The notes: a model not told the origin generated them from the letters alone. A stretch of 64,000 nucleotides of DNA from Paremcibacter congregatus (GCF_006385135.1 NZ_CP041025.1:1209501-1273500), one strand, 5' to 3'; shown: positions 1 to 10,844, numbered from the stretch's first letter. Numbers and translations: made by a program.

Positions 1-3000
1 TCGCTGGCAGAGGAAAGAAAACAGAACACGGTCGCGGTGATCTTGTCCGGTACGGGCAGCGATGGAACGGCAGGGGTCAGAAGCATCAAGGCGAATGGCG
101 GTATGGTCATCGCGCAAAACCCGAGAGAGGCGTCTCATGACGGGATGCCCCGGAGCGCCGTTGCGTCAGGATCGGTCGATCATGTTCTCCGGGTTAATCA
201 GATGCCAAAGGTGATTATGGATTTCTGTAATCACCCGTACATCAGCAAGGGTAAGGCCGCTAAGGTTCTGGGCGAAAACGCCCGCGGATCGCTGGGGGAT
301 ATCATCGATGTGTTGAAGGCATATTCCCCGATCAATTTCGAATTCTATAAAGAAGGTACATTGTTGCGGCGTATAGAACGGCGTATGGTATTGAAACATA
401 TGGATAATTCTGTTGATTACCTGGCGTTTTTGAAAGATTCACCGGATGAAGTGGAAAAATTGTTCGGGGACTTTTTAATCAGCGTGACGTCCTTCTTCCG
501 GGATCCGGAGTCTTTTAAATACCTGGAAAAGAAAGTCTTGCACGACCTGGAAGCGCATCAGAGAAGCGATAAACCGATCCGCGTCTGGGTCCCGGGCTGC
601 GCCAGCGGTGAAGAGGCTTATTCCCTGGCCATGCTGCTGATTGAAAATATTACGGCGAACAGAAAACATATAAAGCTGCAGATTTTTGCCTCTGATGTGG
701 ATGATCGCGCCCTGGAAGTTGCCCGCGCCGGCATTTATCCGGGGTCTATCGAGGCGGATGTATCGCCGGCTCGGTTGAAACGTTTTTTCATCAAGGAAGA
801 CCATACATACCGGGTTTCACCGGAGTTGCGCGACAGTGTCGTCTTCGCCAATCAGAATGTTTTGGCGGATGCGCCTTTCTCAAAACTGGATATTATTTCC
901 TGCCGGAACTTGCTGATTTATCTGAATAGTGAAGCACAGGAACGCATCATTCGCATGTTCCATTTCGCCTTGAACGATGGCGGATTGTTGTTTTTGGGGT
1001 CATCTGAAACAGTGAGCAGTTTTGAAGAGTTATTCCAGCCGCTGTCCAAGAAATTCAAACTGTACAAAAGAGTAGGAAAAGCCCACTCCCGGCCCTATTA
1101 TTTTCCTATCAAACCAAGGGTTTATGGAGATGTGCAAACGTCCAGTTCAACGCTGCCTGAAATGAATCGCCAGACGCGTCTTGCGGACGTCAGTCAGAAA
1201 TTCCTGGTTGAACATTATGCCCCCGTTGCGGTGTTGATTAACCAGAAGATGGAATTATTGTTCGTTCAGGGGCCGGCGGACATGTATCTCAGGGTGCCTG
1301 CGGGGGAGAGTAGCCAGGATCTGTTGGCAATGGCGCGGGATGGTCTGCGGGCCAAGTTGGGCAGTACAATCCGCAAATCCGTGCTCGAAGGGGCGGAGAT
1401 ATCAAGTGGGGGCACCGTTACCCGGAATGGCACAACCGTGCCTGTGGCGATCACGGTGCATCCTCTGGATATTGAAGGAAACCGCTTGTTGCTGGTGACA
1501 TTTATCGACAAGCCTTTGATGGAAAATATACCGGTACCTGATGAAGGGGAGCGCGACAATTCTGAAGCCTATCGGCATCTGGAACAGGAACTGGAGGCGA
1601 CACGGATCGACCTGCAAACCACGGTTCAGGATTATGAGCGTTCAACGGAAGAATTGAAAGCGATTAATGAAGAAGCGATGTCGATGAACGAAGAGTTCCA
1701 ATCGACCAATGAAGAGCTGGAAACCTCGAAAGAGGAACTGCAATCGTTGAATGAAGAACTGACAACCTTGAATACGCAGCTTCAGCAAAAAGTCGATGAT
1801 GAACGCCGGATGTCGGACGATCTGAATAATCTGTTGTCCAGTTCAGGGATCGCGACCTTGTTTCTTGACCGGCAGCTCAGCATTATGCGGTTTACCCCGG
1901 CGACCCGGGAATTGTTTAATGTGCTGGTAAATGATATCGGGCGCCCGTTTGGCGATATTACCGGCAAGCTGGATGACCCTAAACTTCTGAAGGATGCGGC
2001 CATGGTCCTGGAAGACCTGACGCCGGTTGAAGTCGAAGTCAGATCGGCGGAGGGGCGATGGTATTTACGCAGAATTCTGCCTTATGTCACGCAGGCCGGC
2101 AAGGTGGATGGGGTTGTTTTGACGTTCCTGGATGTAACCGCGCTTAAAGTGCTGGAACAATCCAACAAAGCGGCTTTGCGCCTGACCGAGAATATCGTTG
2201 ATACGGTACGTGAGCCATTGTTGGTTCTGGATGGAAAATTCACCATTATCAAGGCCAGCCGGTCTTTTTACAAAGATTTCGGGACCGTTCAGACGAAAAC
2301 AGTGGGGGTCAACCTGTTCGATCTGCAGGGTGGCCAGTGGGATTTGCCGGCATTGCGTAAATTGCTGGAACGTATTTTGCCGGATAAAACAACAATTGAA
2401 TCCTTCAAAGTCACTTTGGCCTTTAAGGCAAAGGGGGCCCGCACCATGTTGCTGAACGCCCGGCAGATACAGAGAGAAGGCGAAGGCGATGAGTTGATCC
2501 TCATGACCATCGAAGATGTGACGGAAAGGGATAATGCCCAGAAGGAATTGCAGGAACGGGAAGCCCGCCTCAGCGCCATTCTCAATGCGATTCCCGAAGC
2601 GGTTCTGACCATTAATGAAGACGGTATCATTGGCAGTTTCAGTCCGGCGGCGGTGAAGATTTTTGGGTATGCGGCGAAAGAGGTGCTTGGTCAGAGTGTC
2701 AATATCCTGATGCCAAAATCAGATTCCGGTGAAGGGGACGGGGACCTGTCGCATTATATGACCAGCAGGGATCAGATGAACAACCGCATTGGTCAGGAGA
2801 TTTATGCGCACTGCAAAGATGGCAGCAAAGTGCCGATCCGTCTGAGGGTTGCAGAATTCTGGTATGATGAAAAACGTCACTTTATCGGAGTTCTGCATGA
2901 CCTGACCGAGGAAAAGAAGCGCCGTGAAGAATTACAGCGGGCACAGAAAATGGAGGCCGTAGGCCAGCTTACAGGCGGTATTGCCCATGATTTTAATAAC

Positions 3001-4053
3001 CTTCTGACAGTAATTACCGGCAATCTGGAGATGTTGGATATGCAGCTGGAGGATGAGACACAACGCGTTCTCCTGGGGGAGGCGGAGGAAGCCTCTGCGC
3101 TTGGCGCGCAGCTGACCAATCGTCTGCTGGCTTTTTCCAAACGGCAGACGCTAGAGCCTAAGAATGTTTGTCTGAACGACCTGATTACCACGATGACGCC
3201 TTTGTTGCGGCGGTCTCTAGGAGAGGAAATCACCATCGTCACCAGACTGGCAGATGACCTGAAGCCGACATTGTCCGACCCTGGCCAGATAGAAAACACG
3301 TTGTTGAACCTTGCCATCAATGGGCGTCATGCAATGCCCAAAGGGGGTGTCCTGACGATTGAGACGCAGAATGTTTATCTGGATGAAGATTATGCGGCAA
3401 CCCAGGTGGATGTTGAACCGGGCCCCTATATCGCGTTGTCGGTCAGTGATACGGGAACGGGCATGTCAGAAGATATTCGGGAACGGGCTTTCGAACCATT
3501 CTTCTCGACAAAAACGCCGGGTAGCGGTTTTGGCCTTGGGTTGAGCATGATTTACGGCTTCGCGAAACAATCCGGAGGACATGTTGCGATATACAGTGAG
3601 GAAGGTGTAGGCACGACCATTAACCTGTATCTGCCGCCGGCCATCAGTACGGATGTCCAGGATGAGAAGGCGGAAAGTCTCCCTGGTGATGTCTCAAAGA
3701 ATGTGGTTGTTCTGGTGGTCGAGGATGACGAACGGGTTCGGCGTCTGACGGTTCATCGTCTGGAAAAACTCGGTTATCAGGTGATTGCAACCAATAATGG
3801 CCGGGAAGCCGTTAAAACGCTGAAAGAAAATGACCACATCGACCTGGTGCTTTCTGATGTGATCATGCCTGGGGGAATGACAGGATTCGAGGTGGCGGAT
3901 GAAGCCTTGAAGATTAACCCGAAACTGAAAATTTTACTGGCCAGCGGTTATGTGGATGCCAAACAAGCCGAGTCCAATCCACATCGGTTTTTACGTAAGC
4001 CATACAGTATAAAAGATCTGTCAAACGCCTTGGCGGATTTATTGACGGAATAA
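1..4053 (+). CDS. CheB/CheR-PAS hybrid sensor histidine kinase with receiver domain (5' end outside window)
   Basis: The reading frame is open from base 1, so the start lies upstream and this is a partial gene (1350 residues visible). Domains in order: the C-terminal end of a CheB methylesterase domain (LSGTGSDG near residue 15); a CheR methyltransferase with the SAM-binding motif [12 protein letters not shown] near residue 200; a long coiled coil rich in NEE/SLNEEL repeats near 540-590; two or three PAS-like modules; a HisKA helix with AHDFNN near 995; a HATPase with N-box [16 protein letters not shown] and GFGLGL; and a receiver domain with an acidic VEDDER patch, phospho-acceptor Asp near 1285 and Lys near 1332. 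Fused CheB-CheR-PAS kinases are known as hybrid signalling proteins outside classical chemotaxis. The stimulus is unknown. A strong terminator follows the gene. Confidence 0.93.
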   Translation, partial: SLAEERKQNTVAVILSGTGSDGTAGVRSIKANGGMVIAQNPREASHDGMPRSAVASGSVDHVLRVNQMPKVIMDFCNHPYISKGKAAKVLGENARGSLGDIIDVLKAYSPINFEFYKEGTLLRRIERRMVLKHMDNSVDYLAFLKDSPDEVEKLFGDFLISVTSFFRDPESFKYLEKKVLHDLEAHQRSDKPIRVWVPGCASGEEAYSLAMLLIENITANRKHIKLQIFASDVDDRALEVARAGIYPGSIEADVSPARLKRFFIKEDHTYRVSPELRDSVVFANQNVLADAPFSKLDIISCRNLLIYLNSEAQERIIRMFHFALNDGGLLFLGSSETVSSFEELFQPLSKKFKLYKRVGKAHSRPYYFPIKPRVYGDVQTSSSTLPEMNRQTRLADVSQKFLVEHYAPVAVLINQKMELLFVQGPADMYLRVPAGESSQDLLAMARDGLRAKLGSTIRKSVLEGAEISSGGTVTRNGTTVPVAITVHPLDIEGNRLLLVTFIDKPLMENIPVPDEGERDNSEAYRHLEQELEATRIDLQTTVQDYERSTEELKAINEEAMSMNEEFQSTNEELETSKEELQSLNEELTTLNTQLQQKVDDERRMSDDLNNLLSSSGIATLFLDRQLSIMRFTPATRELFNVLVNDIGRPFGDITGKLDDPKLLKDAAMVLEDLTPVEVEVRSAEGRWYLRRILPYVTQAGKVDGVVLTFLDVTALKVLEQSNKAALRLTENIVDTVREPLLVLDGKFTIIKASRSFYKDFGTVQTKTVGVNLFDLQGGQWDLPALRKLLERILPDKTTIESFKVTLAFKAKGARTMLLNARQIQREGEGDELILMTIEDVTERDNAQKELQEREARLSAILNAIPEAVLTINEDGIIGSFSPAAVKIFGYAAKEVLGQSVNILMPKSDSGEGDGDLSHYMTSRDQMNNRIGQEIYAHCKDGSKVPIRLRVAEFWYDEKRHFIGVLHDLTEEKKRREELQRAQKMEAVGQLTGGIAHDFNNLLTVITGNLEMLDMQLEDETQRVLLGEAEEASALGAQLTNRLLAFSKRQTLEPKNVCLNDLITTMTPLLRRSLGEEITIVTRLADDLKPTLSDPGQIENTLLNLAINGRHAMPKGGVLTIETQNVYLDEDYAATQVDVEPGPYIALSVSDTGTGMSEDIRERAFEPFFSTKTPGSGFGLGLSMIYGFAKQSGGHVAIYSEEGVGTTINLYLPPAISTDVQDEKAESLPGDVSKNVVVLVVEDDERVRRLTVHRLEKLGYQVIATNNGREAVKTLKENDHIDLVLSDVIMPGGMTGFEVADEALKINPKLKILLASGYVDAKQAESNPHRFLRKPYSIKDLSNALADLLTE

Positions 4054-4087
4054 CTTTTCAAAAGCCTCAGATGGCTTGAGCTATGCG

Positions 4088-4121
4088 CGGTTCCCCCGGG
4101 AAAAGGGGGAGCCGTTTTTTT
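4088..4121 (+). terminator. Rho-independent terminator after the hybrid kinase
   Basis: A 10-bp stem (4088-4097 with 4105-4114, one G-T pair) with a 7-base loop is followed by seven T residues. It separates the kinase from the next operon. It also argues against a glycosyltransferase start at 4083, which would place this terminator inside the coding region. Confidence 0.9.
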
Positions 4122-4128
4122 GTATCAA

Positions 4129-4169
4129 CTGATCGTAATCAATATTGTCGGCCTGTTTGGCGCTATCTT
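4129..4169 (+). promoter_or_regulatory. FNR/FixK-type box and -10 element of the GT4-GH130-ppsA operon
   Basis: The box CTGATCGTAATCAA at 4129-4142 differs from the TTGAT-N4-ATCAA consensus at one base. A -10-like TATCTT lies at 4164-4169, 21 bp beyond the box. This is the class II spacing seen at all the other boxes in this window. The predicted transcription start is near 4176, about 33 nt before the glycosyltransferase start codon. Confidence 0.72.
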
Positions 4170-4208
4170 TTTTCTATCCAATCATCGCATTCAATTAGAG
4201 AGAGAAAG

Positions 4209-6554
4209 ATGCCAGTCGAGAAAAGCCGCGACACTATTCTGCCACCTTCACGTCGAAATAATACCACGCCCCGGAAATTAAAACGGGTTGCTTTTATTGG
4301 AAATTATGTTCCCCGAAAATGTGGAATTGCCACGTTTACGGCGGACCTTTCCGACGCCATGGTACAGGGAAACCCGGATGTCGAATGCTGGGTTATTCCG
4401 GTGAATGACACGGCGGAGGGGTATAATTATCCCGACCGCGCCAGATTTGAAATTTTTGAGAATGATTTATCCTCTTACCGACATGCCGCGTATTTTTTAA
4501 ATATAAATCAAGTGGATGTTGTTTGTGTGCAACATGAATTCGGTATCCATGGCGGTCCTGCGGGAAGTCATATTCTAACCTTGTTGAAGTCACTTCATAT
4601 GCCGATCGTGACGGTGCTTCACACCATTCTCAGAACGCCGAATGCGGATCAGAAGAAGGTAATGGACCGGTTGATCGAATATTCAGACCGACTTATCGTG
4701 ATGAGTGAAATGGGCATAGAGATATTATCCGAGGTCTATGATGTTCCTGAAAGCCAGATAGACTTCATCCCGCATGGCATTCCCGATTTCAGCTTTATCG
4801 ATCCGCATTTTCATAAAGCAAGTTTCGGGATGGAAGGCAAGACAACTTTGCTGACATTCGGGCTCTTGTCAGAGAATAAAGGCATTGATTATGTGATCCG
4901 GGCCTTACCCGGAATCATAAAAAAACATCCTGACTTTATCCTGATCATTTTGGGGGCCACCCATCCACATGTTTTGCGGCGAGAGGGAGAAAGTTACCGC
5001 CTTTCCCTGGAACGGCTGGTCACGACCCTGGGACTGGAAGAACATGTCATTTTTTACAACAGATATGTTGAATTGCCCGAATTGATCAAATTTATCGAGG
5101 TCGCGGATTTATATATCACGGCTTACTTGAATGAAGCGCAGATTACATCCGGGACTTTGGCGTATGCCGTGGGGGCGGGCAAGGCAGTTTTGTCAACGCC
5201 ATATTGGCATGCGCAGGAGTTGCTGGCGGAAGAGCGGGGGGTATTGGTGCCGTTCCGGGATTCAGAGAAAATCTCACAGGAAATACTGAACCTTCTTTCG
5301 GATAATAAAAGGCGCCAGAGCTTGAGGCGAAATGCCTTTGAATATGGCAAGCGTATGAGATGGTCAAAGGTGGCGGGAGAATATATCGCGTCTTTTATGA
5401 CAGCGTGTAAGGTGCGTCAGGAGCATCCCCGGACATTAGCCACACACGCCAACCTTAATCAACCGCCAAAAGAATTATTAAAGGTGGATTTACGTCACTT
5501 GAGAAGGCTGACGGATACGACGGGGTTGTTTCAGCATGCGACTTATGCAACACCCAATTATAATGATGGCTATAGCACTGACGATAACGCCCGGGGATTA
5601 TTGTTTACGACTCTTCTGGAAGAAGAGAATTTATTGGAAGCAGCTGACGAAGATTTAAGAAACAGCTATTTTGCCTTTCTGGCTTACGCCTTTAACCCTG
5701 AATTTGGCCGGTTTCGCAATTTCATGGCTTACGACCGGCAATGGCAGGAGGAAGTGGGGTCTGAAGATTCTCATGGAAGGTCGGTCTGGGCTTTGGGGAC
5801 GGTCATCGCCCGGTCCCAGGACCAGGTGTTGTGTAACGCCGCCACAGAGATTTTCCACCAGGCTTTGCCTGCCTTGCACCTTATGACCAGTTGCCGGACC
5901 TGGGCATTTTCTTTGCTCGGGTTACATGAATATCTGAAGAAATACGCCGGGGACAGATTGGTGCAAAAGTTACGGGCGCGCCTTTGCGATCATCTCATGA
6001 CGGAATATAAGGCTTTTTCAGGCCGCAACTGGCCCTGGTTTGAACGTCAGCTGACCTACGCCAATGCGGTATTGCCGCACGCCTTGCTGGTCTCGGCAAA
6101 GGCCATGGGACGGTCCAATCTGGAAAACAAGGCTTTGGATATTCTGAGATGGCTTGTGGACATCCAGAAGTTGGAGAAAGGTTGTTTTTCGCCTATCGGT
6201 ACAGAGGGATTCTATCACCGCCGGGGCGCCAGAGCCCGCTTCGACCAGCAACCGACCGAGGCCCAGGCTATGGTATCCGCCTGTCTGGAAGCATATCAGA
6301 TCACAAAAGATACTTATTGGTGGTTACAGGCAAAATGGGCCTTTGAATGGTATTTGGGGCAGAATGACCTTCAGGTTCCTTTATATGATCCGGCGACGGG
6401 GGCGTGCCGGGATGGTCTTCATGCAGATCGGGCGAATGAAAACAGGGGTGCGGAATCGACCCTCGCCTTTTTGCAGTCACTCATCGAAATGCATGCAGTG
6501 GAGAATATGATCAATGTCTCAGACATCAGAAGCAAAACAAAAGTTACAGCATGA
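4209..6554 (+). CDS. GT4-family glycosyltransferase with large C-terminal helical domain
   Basis: This 781-residue protein starts at ATG 4209 after the purine-rich stretch AGAGAGAGAAAG. A longer frame from 4083 would run through a terminator. The N-terminal part is a GT-B retaining glycosyltransferase: VPRKCGIATFT near residue 35, HEFGIHGG near 110, then a Rossmann C-half with LLTFGLLSENKGIDY and a donor-site region around ITSGTLAYAVGAGKA. From about residue 420 there is a separate helical domain beginning LRRLTDTTGLFQHATYA and containing NDGYSTDDNARG, like (alpha/alpha) glycan-active folds. It overlaps the GH130 gene by 41 nt, so the two are probably translationally coupled. GDP-mannose is a plausible donor because of the GH130 neighbour, but this is inference. 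Confidence 0.88.
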   Translation: MPVEKSRDTILPPSRRNNTTPRKLKRVAFIGNYVPRKCGIATFTADLSDAMVQGNPDVECWVIPVNDTAEGYNYPDRARFEIFENDLSSYRHAAYFLNINQVDVVCVQHEFGIHGGPAGSHILTLLKSLHMPIVTVLHTILRTPNADQKKVMDRLIEYSDRLIVMSEMGIEILSEVYDVPESQIDFIPHGIPDFSFIDPHFHKASFGMEGKTTLLTFGLLSENKGIDYVIRALPGIIKKHPDFILIILGATHPHVLRREGESYRLSLERLVTTLGLEEHVIFYNRYVELPELIKFIEVADLYITAYLNEAQITSGTLAYAVGAGKAVLSTPYWHAQELLAEERGVLVPFRDSEKISQEILNLLSDNKRRQSLRRNAFEYGKRMRWSKVAGEYIASFMTACKVRQEHPRTLATHANLNQPPKELLKVDLRHLRRLTDTTGLFQHATYATPNYNDGYSTDDNARGLLFTTLLEEENLLEAADEDLRNSYFAFLAYAFNPEFGRFRNFMAYDRQWQEEVGSEDSHGRSVWALGTVIARSQDQVLCNAATEIFHQALPALHLMTSCRTWAFSLLGLHEYLKKYAGDRLVQKLRARLCDHLMTEYKAFSGRNWPWFERQLTYANAVLPHALLVSAKAMGRSNLENKALDILRWLVDIQKLEKGCFSPIGTEGFYHRRGARARFDQQPTEAQAMVSACLEAYQITKDTYWWLQAKWAFEWYLGQNDLQVPLYDPATGACRDGLHADRANENRGAESTLAFLQSLIEMHAVENMINVSDIRSKTKVTA

Positions 6555-7527
6555 AACCCTGTTTAAACGGGAAAAAAACAACCCTATTTTGACCGCGGCA
6601 CACTGGCCTTATCCGGTAAACTCGGTTTTTAATCCGGGGGCGACGCTGTTGGAAGATGGCACAACCCTTTTGCTCTGCAGGGTGGAAGACCGTAGCGGAC
6701 TGTCACATTTATGCGCGGCGCGATCAAAAGATGGCATATCCAACTGGGTTATTGATAAAAAGCCTACGCTTTTGCCTTCCCCGACGGAATACCCGGAGGA
6801 AACCTGGGGGATAGAAGACCCCAGAATTACTTACCTGCCGGAGAAGAAGGTATATGCGGTGGCCTATACGTCTTATTCCATGCCGGGGCCGACTGTGTCG
6901 ATTGCCCTGACGAAGAATTTCAAGAAATTTGAACGGGTCGGCATGGTGATGCCGCCCTTGAACAAGGATGCGGCGCTTCTACCCCATAAGATCTGTGGGA
7001 AATGGGCGATGATACACCGTCCCACCACGTCACATTACTCTCATATCTGGATATCATTCTCAGCCGACCTGGATCATTGGGGGGATCATAAAATGATATT
7101 ACAGGCCCGGCGGGGACCCTGGTGGGATTCCGATAAAATCGGACTGTCACCACCTGTGATTAAGACGTCAGAAGGCTGGTTAATGATTTACCATAGTGTG
7201 CGCCATACGGCCTCGGGGGCAATTTATCGCATTGGTTTGGCGTTATTTGATTTGGGGTGTCATCAGACATGCCTGCGCCGGTCGGATACCTGGGTGCTTA
7301 CCCCGGAGGCGGGCTATGAACGCAATGGCGATGTGGCGAATGTTATTTTTCCCTGCGGTTATACAATCGCAGAGGATGGCGATACGCTTCGGCTTTACTA
7401 CGGGGGGGCAGACACCTGCATCGGCATGGTGACCGGCAGTTTACGTGAATTGTTAAGCTGGTTGCAGGGCAACAGCAAGGTTATGGATAGTGATGATATT
7501 TCCCTTAGGGAGAATAATTATGACTAA
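6514..7527 (+). CDS. GH130-family mannoside phosphorylase / mannosyltransferase-like protein
   Basis: This 337-residue protein has the five-bladed propeller signature of GH130. ETWGIEDPRIT near residues 96-106 holds the expected catalytic Asp (residue 102), and the phosphate/sugar-pocket segments HRPTTSHYSHIWIS and GPWWDSDKIGLSPPVI follow. GH130 enzymes reversibly phosphorolyse beta-mannosides to mannose-1-phosphate, and some relatives build beta-1,2-mannan. The start at 6514 lies inside the GT4 gene, and the 3' end overlaps ppsA by 8 nt, giving a tight three-gene operon. Linkage specificity cannot be told from sequence. A role in turnover of a mannose-containing reserve or stress glycan fits the context. 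Confidence 0.88.
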   Translation: MSQTSEAKQKLQHETLFKREKNNPILTAAHWPYPVNSVFNPGATLLEDGTTLLLCRVEDRSGLSHLCAARSKDGISNWVIDKKPTLLPSPTEYPEETWGIEDPRITYLPEKKVYAVAYTSYSMPGPTVSIALTKNFKKFERVGMVMPPLNKDAALLPHKICGKWAMIHRPTTSHYSHIWISFSADLDHWGDHKMILQARRGPWWDSDKIGLSPPVIKTSEGWLMIYHSVRHTASGAIYRIGLALFDLGCHQTCLRRSDTWVLTPEAGYERNGDVANVIFPCGYTIAEDGDTLRLYYGGADTCIGMVTGSLRELLSWLQGNSKVMDSDDISLRENNYD

Positions 7528-9916
7528 ACGGACATTTATCCGACCTTTTAGAGAGATTGGATTAGATGATATCGCGTTGGTGGGGGGGAAGAACGCTTCA
7601 CTTGGTGAAATGATCCAGCATGTGACGCAGGCAGATGTTCATGTACCGGAAGGCTTTGCCTTGACAACAGATGCCTATTGGCTTTTTTGGCGAAACAACA
7701 ATCTTGCTCTCCCTGTTGAAGAACAACTGCGGTATTTAACGGAAGGCCATATCACGCTTCAGGAAGCGGGCAGTCAGATAAGAGGGCTTTTTTTTCAGGG
7801 AAAAATGCCGGAAGAGGTTACCGCCGCCGTCCGTGAGGCATATGGCGCATTATGTGACCAGGCCGGTGAAAAAAAACTCCAGGTCGCGATCAGAAGCAGT
7901 GCGACGGCGGAAGACCTCCCGGAGGCCAGTTTCGCAGGGCAGCAGGAAAGCTTTCTGAATGTCCGGGGGGGAAAGGCGGTCGTTGATTGTTGTCAGAGAT
8001 GTTTTGCCTCTTTGTTTACCAATCGGGCGATAAGTTACCGGAATCTGCATGGCATTGATCATATGAAGGTGGCATTGTCGGTGGGCGTTCAAATGATGGT
8101 GCGGTCAGACAAGGCCTGTTCCGGGGTTATGTTTTCACTGGATACGGAGACAGGATTTCCTGAGGCCATTCTCATAAACGCCACCTGGGGGTTGGGAGAG
8201 GGGATTGTGTCCGGCACCGTTGATCCGGATGAATATATGGTCTTTAAGCCGTTTTTGTCCGATTCCTCTCTCGTGCCGATCATACTAAAAAGATCCGGGC
8301 AGAAAAAAGAGAAGGTGGTGTATGCCGCATCGGGCGCCATTGGCACGGAAAGGGTTGCAACATCACGGCAAGAGCAAGCCGATTTTGTTTTGACGAATGC
8401 CGAGATTATCTCGCTGTCCCAGGCGGCGAAAAGAATTGAGGCACATTACACAGTTCCTATGGATATGGAGTGGGCCAAGGATTTTAGAAGCGGTCAATTT
8501 TATATCGTCCAGGCGCGGCCTGAAACGGTGCAATCCAAGAAGAAGGCCACCGGTCTGTGGACCTATCAACTGAAGGAAAAGGGGCCTGTTCTGACGCGTG
8601 GGTTGAGCATAGGGGATGCTGTTGCGACGGGAAAGGTCTGTATCCTGAAGAACATATCCGAAGCGGATAATTTCCCTAAAGGGGCTGTTCTGGTGGCCCC
8701 ACAAACCGATCCGGATTGGCTGCCGGTGATGCGCAAGGCCAGCGCCCTGATCACGGAACATGGGGGACGGACTTCCCATGCCGCGATTGTCAGCCGTGAA
8801 TTGGGATTGCCAGCCGTGATCGGAACCGGAAATGCCTGCCAGGTTTTACAGAATGGTCAGGAGGTCACCGTATCCTGTGCAGAAGGCGGTGAGGGGATGA
8901 TTTACGAGGGTATTCTGGCGTTTGAAAAAAGTCGTCAATCTTTTGATGAAATTCCGCCAACGGTTACGAAAGTGATGCTGAACATGGCAAATCCGGACGC
9001 GGCCTTAAGGTGGTGGCGGTTGCCGGCCGATGGCATCGGCCTGGCGCGGATGGAATTTATCATCAGCAACCATATTAAAATACACCCCATGGCTTTATTG
9101 CATCCGGACAGAATTTTAAATACGGGGGATCTCAATGCTGTGGAAGAATTGACCCGTTCCTATGATTCAAAGGCGGCGTATTTTGTGGAGAAACTTGCAC
9201 TGGATATCGCTTTAATCGCGGCTAGTCAGTATCCCAAGCCGGTGATCGTGCGTCTTAGTGATTTCAAAACCAATGAATATGCTGACCTTCTGGGCGGGGC
9301 AGCGTTTGAACCGCGGGAAAGCAACCCCATGATCGGATGGCGGGGGGCCAGTCGCTATTATGACAAGGATTACCGCGAGGCGTTTTCCCTTGAGTGCAAG
9401 GCGTTAAAGCGGGTGAGGGATACGATAGGTTTTAAAAATGTTGTCATCATGGTGCCTTTCTGTCGCACGATGAAAGAAGCCGATAGGGTGCTTGACATTA
9501 TGGCGCAAGAGGGACTGAAGAGAGGTCAGGCGGGGCTTGAAATTTACGTGATGGCGGAAATTCCCTCGAACATTATTCTCGCGGAAGAATTCGCAGAACG
9601 TTTCGACGGGTTTTCCATCGGCAGCAATGACCTGACCCAATTGACCCTCGGAATTGACCGGGATTCAGATAAATTATCTCCCATGTTTGATGCCGCTGAT
9701 CCGGCGGTTTTGACCCTTATTCGGGATTTGATCACCAGAGCCCATAAGAGAGGCACGAAGGTTGGTCTGTGTGGGCAGGCGCCCAGCGACGACCCGGATT
9801 ACGCCAAACTATTGATTGAAGCGGGGATCGATACGATTTCGGTCACGCCGGATAGTTTTTTATCTGTGAAAAACAAAGTTTTCACCGCTGAAAGAGAGAT
9901 AAGACAGACGTCTTGA
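7520..9916 (+). CDS. ppsA: Phosphoenolpyruvate synthase (pyruvate, water dikinase)
   Basis: This 798-residue protein converts pyruvate + ATP to PEP + AMP + Pi in gluconeogenesis. The ATP-grasp domain comes first (SSATAEDLPEASFAGQQ). Then comes the phosphohistidine swivelling domain GGRTSHAAIVSRELGLPAV, with the catalytic His near residue 420. The C-terminal PEP/pyruvate barrel contains GSNDLTQLTLGIDRD and the active-site Cys in GLCGQAPS near 750. Length matches the family (about 790). ATG 7520 is preferred because it follows AGGGAGAAT; it overlaps the GH130 stop codon. Coupling to a glycosyltransferase and phosphorylase suggests feeding hexose phosphate synthesis under the FNR-type promoter at 4129. 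Confidence 0.95.
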   Translation: MTKRTFIRPFREIGLDDIALVGGKNASLGEMIQHVTQADVHVPEGFALTTDAYWLFWRNNNLALPVEEQLRYLTEGHITLQEAGSQIRGLFFQGKMPEEVTAAVREAYGALCDQAGEKKLQVAIRSSATAEDLPEASFAGQQESFLNVRGGKAVVDCCQRCFASLFTNRAISYRNLHGIDHMKVALSVGVQMMVRSDKACSGVMFSLDTETGFPEAILINATWGLGEGIVSGTVDPDEYMVFKPFLSDSSLVPIILKRSGQKKEKVVYAASGAIGTERVATSRQEQADFVLTNAEIISLSQAAKRIEAHYTVPMDMEWAKDFRSGQFYIVQARPETVQSKKKATGLWTYQLKEKGPVLTRGLSIGDAVATGKVCILKNISEADNFPKGAVLVAPQTDPDWLPVMRKASALITEHGGRTSHAAIVSRELGLPAVIGTGNACQVLQNGQEVTVSCAEGGEGMIYEGILAFEKSRQSFDEIPPTVTKVMLNMANPDAALRWWRLPADGIGLARMEFIISNHIKIHPMALLHPDRILNTGDLNAVEELTRSYDSKAAYFVEKLALDIALIAASQYPKPVIVRLSDFKTNEYADLLGGAAFEPRESNPMIGWRGASRYYDKDYREAFSLECKALKRVRDTIGFKNVVIMVPFCRTMKEADRVLDIMAQEGLKRGQAGLEIYVMAEIPSNIILAEEFAERFDGFSIGSNDLTQLTLGIDRDSDKLSPMFDAADPAVLTLIRDLITRAHKRGTKVGLCGQAPSDDPDYAKLLIEAGIDTISVTPDSFLSVKNKVFTAEREIRQTS

Positions 9917-9964
9917 ACCGGGGGCGGATGAGGGCCGTGAAGAATTTAAATAAAGGAGAAACTA

Positions 9965-10780
9965 ATGTTAAAATCTATTCTTGTGCCACTTGATCATAAA
10001 TCGACCAGTGAACGGCGGATCATGGCGGCGACGACGTTGGGGCAGAAATTCGGGGCACATATCCAGGGTGTTCATGTGTTGCCTACTCTGGAACATATGA
10101 TGCAGACCATTCCCTATATGCCTTATGCCGCCGAGGTTTATCAGCAACACCATAAGTCGCTGAAGAAACAGGCCAAGGCTCTTCTGGAGCATTTCGAGCA
10201 TGCAATGACCGGTGCCGCGCTCAACTATGACAGGGTTCTGGAGGAAGGCGATCAGGATTCGATATATAAATTCTATTCCCGGTGCGCGGACCTGACGCTT
10301 GTGAACCAGGAGGATCTGACAGTTGGGAGTATTTTGAACCAGATGAGTTCTTTTGTCTTGGGCAGCGGGTTGCCTGTGATGGCTCTGCCGGAAAATATGC
10401 TGTTTCCGACAATTGGCGAACGTATTCTGGTGGCCTGGAACGACAGTGCGCAATGCGCCAGAGCGACCCATGATGCGCTGCCATTCTTGTGTGAAGCGGA
10501 ACGGGTGACGGTTTTGTCGGTTGGGGAGTATGATAAGGATCAGGTGCCAACGACGGATATCTGCCAGCATCTCTCTCGGCATAATGTTAATGTTGAAGGC
10601 CGGGAAGACGGCGTGGCCGATAATGTCGCGGAGACCATTTTAATGGCGGCGGAAGAGTTGAATGCGGACCTGATCGTTGCCGGGGCATGGGGACATTCCC
10701 GTATCACGGAGGTCATTTTGGGGGGTGTAACACAGCGGCTCTTTTCCAATAAACTCCTGCCGGTTTTCTTATCTCATTAA
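9965..10780 (+). CDS. Tandem universal stress protein (two UspA domains)
   Basis: This 271-residue protein has two Usp folds in tandem: residues 1 to about 145 begin MLKSILVPLDH, and the second repeat from about 150 begins ERILVAWNDSAQ. The second repeat ends with the nucleotide-binding glycine pattern GAWGHSRITEVILGG; the first repeat has a degraded version. A good ribosome site AAAGGAG precedes ATG 9965. Tandem Usp proteins bind ATP or AMP and accumulate in growth arrest and low oxygen. It follows ppsA by 48 nt with no visible terminator, so it is likely at the end of the same transcript. Confidence 0.93.
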   Translation: MLKSILVPLDHKSTSERRIMAATTLGQKFGAHIQGVHVLPTLEHMMQTIPYMPYAAEVYQQHHKSLKKQAKALLEHFEHAMTGAALNYDRVLEEGDQDSIYKFYSRCADLTLVNQEDLTVGSILNQMSSFVLGSGLPVMALPENMLFPTIGERILVAWNDSAQCARATHDALPFLCEAERVTVLSVGEYDKDQVPTTDICQHLSRHNVNVEGREDGVADNVAETILMAAEELNADLIVAGAWGHSRITEVILGGVTQRLFSNKLLPVFLSH

Positions 10781-10803
10781 ATGGGGAAAAAAGGGAGGTT
10801 TGA

Positions 10804-10844
10804 TTGATTGCAATCAACACAAAAAACGTATTTTTCTTTCTAAT
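10804..10844 (+). promoter_or_regulatory. Perfect FNR/FixK box and -10 element upstream of hsp20
   Basis: TTGATTGCAATCAA at 10804-10817 is a perfect TTGAT-N4-ATCAA palindrome. TCTAAT at 10839-10844 is a -10 element (5 of 6) placed 21 bp past the box. The predicted transcription start is near 10851, about 44 nt before the Hsp20 start codon. Confidence 0.85.

Noticed and set aside
4083-4208. N-terminal extension of the GT4 glycosyltransferase
   Set aside because: It would read through a strong terminator and the FNR-type promoter; ATG 4209 is preceded by a purine-rich ribosome site.
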